A DNA stretch of 12,878 nucleotides from Parachlorella kessleri (lineage: Eukaryota; Chlorophyta; Trebouxiophyceae; Chlorellales; Chlorellaceae). Under the pieces are notes generated by a model. That model searched no databases, was not told where the DNA came from, and was given only the letters and a program-made list of their open reading frames with translations. Within the stretch, counting starts at the first letter, position 1; every line of letters starts with the position of its first letter. Made by a program: the position numbers and the translations under genes. The stretch spans positions 1 through 12,878 of the forward strand of contig BBXU01001178.1 in the NCBI GenBank assembly GCA_001598975.1, in the 5' to 3' direction. Shown one piece after another: positions 8,801 through 12,878 of this stretch.

Positions 8801-9152
8801 CTAGGCTGCTGCTCATGCCTGAGGAACCCTCCCCCCTCCCCCTCCCCCTCCTCCCCTCCACCACCACCACCACCACACACACAACCACCACCCACCCACC
8901 CACTTACACTACCCCCCCCCCCCCCCCGGTGCAGGGCTCCACCCCGAGCAGCTGGCCCTGGTGGACCTGCTCGTCCTGCTGCGCTCCACCCACCTGGTGG
9001 GCTTTGGCGGCAGCTCCTTCAGCTTCCTCCTGCAGGAGTTACGAGCTCTGCAGGGCCGCCCCCGCGCCAGCGCCCACCTGTTGTACCCACCCGGCCTGGA
9101 GGGCCCACTCGCGCAGCACATGTTTGCCACCGCTGGGCGGCTCAGCGACTGA
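5846..9152 (+). CDS. O-fucosyltransferase-like glycosyltransferase, copy A, complete
   Basis: Eight exons are assembled: 5846-5946, 6097-6149, 6332-6726, 7113-7396, 7693-7867, 8258-8360, 8569-8661 and 8935-9152 (TGA at 9150-9152), 473 aa. Phases agree at every junction. Residues 6-23 (GASLATLLTCVLTALYL) form an N-terminal hydrophobic signal anchor, implying a type II Golgi/ER protein. Residues 56-89 (FDWRFYTSWH, HYLTVGRHQGR) form a small module of the FDxxxYxxxxPD-HYxxxGxxEGR kind. The catalytic region follows: CGGLCNQLYSHIHALIIARA (103-122), the FKTGRLRLDSNLFVGALNY block of exon 4, GLHLRLEKDARDW (316-328), YVASGLMTYD in exon 6, and LVDLLVLLRSTHLVGFGGSS (410-429). GLxNQ, HLRxExD and the C-terminal Ser/Thr-Gly motif match the GDP-fucose O-fucosyltransferase superfamily (PF10250 type). 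Donor and acceptor are not shown by sequence. The exon 2 donor is least certain, because the frame stays open through intron 2. An open frame also extends 36 codons upstream of the chosen ATG, without another in-frame ATG. Confidence 0.8.
7582..7632 (+). pseudogene. Decayed fragment of exon 5 inside intron 4, copy A
   Basis: GACCAAGTCGGAGGGGCTTT followed by GAAGGTCTGCACTTGCAGAG resembles exon 5 at 7760-7828 (GACCAAGTGGTAGGGGCGTT, then AATGGTCTGCACTTGCGGCT), with about 20 bases between the blocks deleted. It lies about 110 bases before the true exon 5. The frame would read DQVGGAL and then lose the HLRLEKD motif, so it cannot replace the exon. Confidence 0.65.
8826..8927 (+). repeat. Long C-rich polypyrimidine tract before exon 8, copy A
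   Basis: The end of intron 7 runs through CCTCCCCCTCCCCCTCC-type sequence, a (CCA)n run at about 8858-8876, CACACA, CCACCCACCCACC and 16 uninterrupted Cs (8912-8927), then GGTGCAG|GG. It probably serves as an extreme polypyrimidine tract for the last acceptor. The complementary strand has several G runs that could fold into quadruplexes. Homopolymer length here may be unreliable in an assembly. Confidence 0.85.
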
Positions 9153-9365
9153 GCTGTACTGGGAGGGCGGGCGGCCGAGCGGGGCGCCGCTGGCGCATTG
9201 CCTTGCTGGCCCCGTGGCGCGGTTGGGCGGCCCAGTGACTGAGCTGTACTGGGAGGGCGGGCGGGGCGCCGCTGGCGCATTGCCTTGCTGGCCCCGTGGC
9301 GCGGTTGGGCGGCCCAGTGACTGAGCTGTACTGGGAGGGCGGGCGGGGCGCCGCTGGCGCATTGT
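9151..9365 (+). repeat. Minisatellite starting at the stop codon of copy A
   Basis: Units begin GAGCTGTACTGGGAGGGCGG at 9151, 9241 and 9323, with lengths 90, 82 and about 43 (partial). The first unit has 8 extra bases (CCGAGCGG region). Each full unit ends GGGCGGCCCAGTGACT, a near copy of the last codons of the gene (GGGCGGCTCAGCGACT then GA), so the coding end and stop TGA are reproduced after each unit. The array lies wholly in the 3' UTR. Confidence 0.9.
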
Positions 9366-9501
9366 CATGATTACCAGGTAGAGCGGCCTGGCCTGGCCTG
9401 AGCGGAAGTACTGGTGGTGCGCAGAGTGGTCCTGTGAGCGAAGCGTGGTGTAGGTTATGGAGGGATAGAGGTACACGCCGTATTGTCTTGCTGTGCAACC
9501 T

Positions 9502-9858
9502 TTACGCCGTACAATCGTACAGTTTGCTAAACAAGGTGTGCTGGCATTGGTTTGACAGCCTGGGTCGCAGCAGTAGCCCAAGCACCAGACTGAGGTACGC
9601 AGCTGTAAGGCTGCACATATTTTGTACTCTGGTATCATAAGGCAACACATTATTCTTACTCCACTTAGCTCTCCATACATGATATATTTCATTATGAGGG
9701 ACCGAAATGCGCTCGCCCTGGCACATCTTGCCTGCTGGGGCAGTCTTTAGACGTATCCAGGCAGGGCCTCGCACGTACCCTTCCGCAGCAACGTCAAACA
9801 CATTAGGTTCATACTTGGGCTCTTTTGGTCTTTGGATGTCAGCCTGTAGTGTGCTCAT
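9502..9858 (-). other. 118-residue open frame, unrecognised, low confidence
   Basis: On the minus strand an ATG at 9858 opens a frame beginning MSTLQADIQRPKEPKYEPNV. It includes AEGYVRGPAWIRLKTAPAGK and HNEIYHVWRAKW before a tail with less protein-like composition. The stretch is clearly less GC-rich than the neighbouring genes and overlaps the 3' UTR and poly(A) region of copy A. I recognise no family. It could be chance, an exon of an antisense gene, or a relic of an inserted element. Confidence 0.15.
9604..9608 (+). terminator. Putative poly(A) signal of copy A (TGTAA)
   Basis: This is the first TGTAA seen after the copy A stop, giving a 3' UTR of about 450-470 bases that includes the minisatellite. 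Another TGTAA is at 10020-10024. Confidence 0.5.
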
Positions 9859-10270
9859 ATTTAATTTAGTGCAATACCACCACAGTGTTGTTCACTATGG
9901 TCACCAATGAATGCTGAATCGCACGATTCTTCCAGTGGGTTATCGCTTGACGTTCATCATTGACAGACCAGGGCTTGGTGGATTCTGGCAGTGAGGGGAC
10001 TTATAAGGAGGAGGACAGGTGTAAAGCCTCCGTTACGCTGCCACTGCTACTTCACCTAAGAAGTCGACGCAGAAAAGCGTCCAAACTACCTACTAATCCA
10101 ACCCTGGTCACACTAGAGCTTAGGGCTGTGCCACCTCGCCGTGCCATGGCTCAGTGGCGCACAAAAGCCCTTGGTGGTCACCGCGTGTGCATAAGGAGGT
10201 AAAGTTTTCTATCCTAACACTTGATGTTACCTGGGTGTTGCACCTGCAACCAAGAATAAATAACATGTTG
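9859..10270. other. Intergenic, nothing recognised
   Basis: This is the spacer between the two glycosyltransferase copies, upstream of the detectable duplication. It is less GC-rich than the exons. I see no gene, RNA or repeat in it; the promoter of copy B probably lies here or just to the right. Confidence 0.5.
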
Positions 10271-10459
10271 TGGTCCAAGATCAGCACGCCTAGCAGGGCA
10301 CAGGCCAAGCTGGCGTGGCAAACTTGAATCTGTAGTCTTCTAAAAAGTCTCTAGGTGCACTATTTGCCATCCTTACTAGGCACTGTAATTGTATGGATCC
10401 ATAAGTCAGAAGCATCGGAGGCCAGGCCTCCTTCACAAGCACCCCGGCTGGATGGCGTG

Positions 10460-12641
10460 ATGAACTTGTCGGGTGCCTCCCTTGCCACACTGTTGACGTG
10501 TGTTCTTCCAGTTCTCTACCTCGGAAGAACGTTTTTGCAGGATCTAACGGCAAGCAGGTAGGCTTGTTCGTATAGGCCGGCATGGTGGCTATACTGCTCA
10601 ATACTAGCAGCACTACCTTGGCAAGACCGCCTGACTACCTTGGAGCCAGCCAGCGGCATAAGTACTCACGTGTAAAGGTGCTGTAACCCGTCAAGGCACG
10701 CAGGCGGCTGGCTGGCAGCGCTGGCAAGGCCGGTCGCCCTTGGCAGCTTCTATCAGGTGGGGCTCTGCCAGCCGTCCCTTGGGCCGGCCACCCAATTAGT
10801 GATACTCGTCATGTCGCTGTGTGCCTTTTCAGCCTACGGACCCTGCAGGGTCAGCATATGAGGCGACTGGCCAGCGCTGTGCTGCGCTTCGCTAGACTGG
10901 TGGGTGACACCTCCCTGCAGGGTCACCAACCATTGACTGGCGCTTCTACACCAGCTGGCACCCAGACGTTAGGAATCTCACCCAGGAGGCCGCGCTGCGT
11001 CACTACCTAGATGTGGGCCGCTATGAGGGCCGCCTGGCTGCCCCTGTGGACATCCGGCTCAAGCCCATCGCCTGTGCGGGACTGTGCAACCAGCTCTACT
11101 CCCACATCCATGCGCTCATCATCGCCCGCGCGCTGAATGCATCGACCCTTATGCTGCCGCCGGCGCGGCGACGGCGCTCCTTTGGGCACGTCTATGCTGC
11201 GGCCAGGAACACCACCTCGGTGCACTGGAGCTTCTCCCCTGTGGAGGGGCTCCTGGACGTGAAGCGGATGGCGGTGTACTGGGCAGAAAGGGGGCTCACA
11301 ATACAGCCGGTGAGTGCCCCTTTAGGGGGCTGAGGCAGGGGTGGTCGCAGACAGAACCGGGCTGCTTCCACCGCTGCTGCTGCCGCAGTTGCTGCTGAAC
11401 TGTGAGGGACATGCAAGTACCTAGCGTGGGCAGCAGGCGAGGCAGCAGCTGTGCTCCCCAAGCGTCCATTCATGTCATGGCACCGGCTAAATTATGCAGG
11501 CCTTGGACCCCCCGTTGATGTGCTTGCACTGGCTGTATGCTAAGCTACTGCAAGGCGGTTCCAGCGACTGCTTGGGATGTGCTTGCATGCGCAGATGGTA
11601 CAGTCCTGCTGCCATGACACCGTAAGCCACCCAAGCCTGCATGGCATAACCTTCTGCTTTTCCTTCGGCAGACCCCACCCCTCCGGCCCTCACTACCCCC
11701 CAGTACCGACTGGCCCGGGCCGGACTCAAAGCTTCCCACGGCAGTGCTCCATTACGAGCTTCCTGGGGGCGAGGGCTGCATGGATACCCGCCTTCGACCC
11801 CTCAAGCGGGCCCTGCCCCTGCCGGCTTACCTGGCGGAGTTGAAGGCAGCCATCGGGGCTGATGCGGCGCCGTTGCTGAGGGGAGACCCCTGGGCGCGGA
11901 TACCCTGTGTCTACCTGAATCCTCGCTGCACCTTCATGGCAGTGGAGACCGTCAGGTGAGCTGCGGTATTGCCCGGGAGGAGGGACTGACGGGGGAGGGG
12001 CCAGCCGAGGTGTGTCTGGCCAGCACTACCACCTGGCTGCACTGCCAGCGTCCCTAACGGGAGCGGCTAGTGGCGAGCCAGGATGTACTATGCCCACCAA
12101 CTACAACTCCTCTACAGGGCAGACTTGGCAGGCCCAAAGCGTACACGTTCTCACAGGGTTTCCGTGTGGGGTGCATTTGTCCCTAAGCCTGAGTGGAAGT
12201 CAGGGGCTGTCGTGGTTGGGAGGCTTCTCTAATACCCCAGCTGCAGCTCAAACAAAGAACTGGAAATGCGTTGGAAACTCTCAAGGGCCTAACCCCGTGT
12301 GGATCTCTTTGCATGTCCACCAACCTTCCTATGGCTTGAAGCCTCCCAACATCCCTTGTTGGGCCCAGGAATCTCACTTTGGCTGTCAAGGCAGGTTGAG
12401 AGGAGTTTGCACGTACACAGGACATGCAGGGGCATTGAAGCGCCAGCCTGTCTCTGTTGTGCCCAGGAACCTCACTTTGGCAGCCGAGGCAGCAAGGGGG
12501 CTTTTCTTCAACCGAAGCCTTGTTGCGCTCGCCGACCAAGTGGTCAAGGCAATGGACCCTCAGGGATTGGGCTTCAATGGTCTGCACCTGCGGCTTGAGA
12601 GGGATGCCAGGGACTGGCACCAGATGGCGGGCGGCGCTGAG
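10460..12641 (+). CDS. O-fucosyltransferase-like glycosyltransferase, copy B, 3'-partial
   Basis: Five exons are visible: 10460-10557, 10704-10756, 10921-11309, 11672-11955 and 12467-12641, about 333 residues; the last ends in phase 0 at GGAE before GTAGGA. Each matches the same exon of copy A in phase, and exons 2, 4 and 5 are identical in length. The signal anchor keeps GASLATLLTCVL and LYL. The module reads IDWRFYTSWH and HYLDVGRYEGR, and the catalytic start reads CAGLCNQLYSHIHALIIARA. Exon 5 has 49 of 58 residues identical to copy A, including GLHLRLERDARDW. Exon 3 is two residues shorter (AAARNTTS for TAPDGKNTTS). In exon 4 the FKTGRLRLDSNLFVGALNY block of copy A is replaced by unrelated residues (PPSTDWPGPDSKLPTAVLHY), while both sides stay conserved. 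No stop or frameshift is seen. Exons 6-8 with the C-terminal motif should lie to the right. It is probably a second Golgi enzyme with altered specificity, or one starting to decay. Confidence 0.75.
12363..12396 (+). pseudogene. Decayed copy of the exon 5 start inside intron 4, copy B
   Basis: GCCCAGGAATCTCACTTTGG followed by CTGTCAAGGCAG matches the real acceptor and exon start 98 bases later (GCCCAGGAACCTCACTTTGG then CAGCCGAGGCAG). The CAG at 12366-12368 could serve as a cryptic acceptor; using it and reading on would shift the frame, since 98 is not a multiple of three. Confidence 0.7.
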
Positions 12642-12878
12642 GTAGGAAGGAGGAACTTTCAGAGACTATGAGCCCTCCTTATTCTCGTATAAGCTGCTGA
12701 GGGTGTTTGCACCCTGACAATGGGTTTTTGGGGTGCACTGACGCTATGCCAACGGATATGTCTCAGCTATGCAGTGGCACCTGTGGCTGCAGGTACGATA
12801 TGACCACTTGTGTGCATGCTTGCCAGTCACATGCATACCAGCTGGTGGTGGTGGGTGGATGAAGAGGGGGGGGGGGGG
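12642..12878 (+). other. Intron 5 of copy B, cut by the window edge, ending in a G run
   Basis: This begins with GTAGGA after exon 5 and shows no further coding match; the corresponding copy A intron is 390 bases, so exon 6 would start soon after the edge. The last 13 bases (12866-12878) are all G, after GGTGGTGGTGGGTGGATGAAGA. A scaffold gap or contig end at this homopolymer is likely. Confidence 0.6.

Larger units (their letters stand above)
5680..9152. repeat. Segmental tandem duplication, left copy
   Basis: Similarity to the right copy starts near TGGTCCGAGGTTCGAGCGTC (right: TGGTCCAAGATCAGCACGCC at 10271) and runs through the promoter-proximal stretch, exons and parts of introns. The offset between copies is 4559-4614 bases through exon 4 and 4774 at exon 5, because intron 4 is longer in the right copy. 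The right end cannot be set because the right copy leaves the window. Confidence 0.8.
10271..12878. repeat. Segmental tandem duplication, right copy (runs off the window)
   Basis: The counterpart of the left copy begins at TGGTCCAAGATCAGCACGCC. Intron lengths through intron 4 are 146, 164, 362 and 511, against 150, 182, 386 and 296 in the left copy. Intron ends near the splice sites remain alignable, for example AAGCGCCAGCCTGT just before exon 5 in both. It is cut by the window edge in intron 5. Confidence 0.8.

Noticed and set aside
8681..9324. Pro-rich frames of about 185 residues across the C-rich tract and minisatellite
   Set aside because: They arise from translating simple repeats in the wrong frame of exon 8 and its 3' UTR.
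9142..9692. Minus-strand repeat proteins over the minisatellite
   Set aside because: The repeated peptides simply mirror the DNA repeat, with no start context or domain.

Overview
This is a nuclear genomic segment from a green alga, most likely of the chlamydomonadalean (volvocine) group. The basis is GC-rich sequence, dense spliceosomal introns with GTGAGT-type donors and CTGCAG-type acceptors, and TGTAA poly(A) motifs downstream of two of the genes. The proteins also read as plant-lineage versions of eukaryotic families. A Haematococcus-like draft assembly is a guess only. All four recognisable genes are on the + strand and are split by introns, so no single long ORF represents any of them. 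The exon models were assembled by hand from protein motifs, splice sites and reading-frame phase.

Layout. Positions 114-1523 hold the last three exons of a Notchless/NLE1 (yeast Rsa4) WD40 protein, a 60S ribosome-assembly factor; its 5' part lies outside the window. One of its introns is of the rare GC-AG class and contains a decayed copy of the next exon. Positions 1524-3251 are intergenic, with two blocks of a dispersed repeat. Positions 3252-4909 hold a complete four-exon gene for ribosomal protein eS27 (RPS27), whose first exon codes only the initiator Met. Positions 4910-5845 are intergenic, with a third block of the same repeat. Positions 5846-9152 hold a complete eight-exon gene for a predicted type II membrane glycosyltransferase of the O-fucosyltransferase-like superfamily (473 aa in my model). 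Positions 9153-10459 carry a minisatellite that begins at the stop codon of that gene, a poly(A) signal and a less GC-rich stretch. Positions 10460-12641 hold the first five exons of a second, tandem copy of the glycosyltransferase; exons 6-8 lie beyond the right edge, which is a run of 13 Gs.

How the genes relate. NLE1 and RPS27 both serve the ribosome (60S maturation and the 40S subunit) and are neighbours in the same orientation, but nothing shows that this is functional. The two glycosyltransferases are paralogues from a segmental tandem duplication. Intron positions and phases match at every junction in the window, and exons 2, 4 and 5 have identical lengths. Both copies are open, so both look like working genes, although one conserved block in exon 4 has diverged strongly.

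The most unusual theme is that degenerate fragments of an exon lie beside the true exon in three of the four genes: NLE1 exon 3, exon 5 of both glycosyltransferase copies, and the coding terminus of copy A repeated in its 3' UTR. I see no CRISPR, tRNA, rRNA, transposase or other complete mobile element, and no clear novel multi-gene system.
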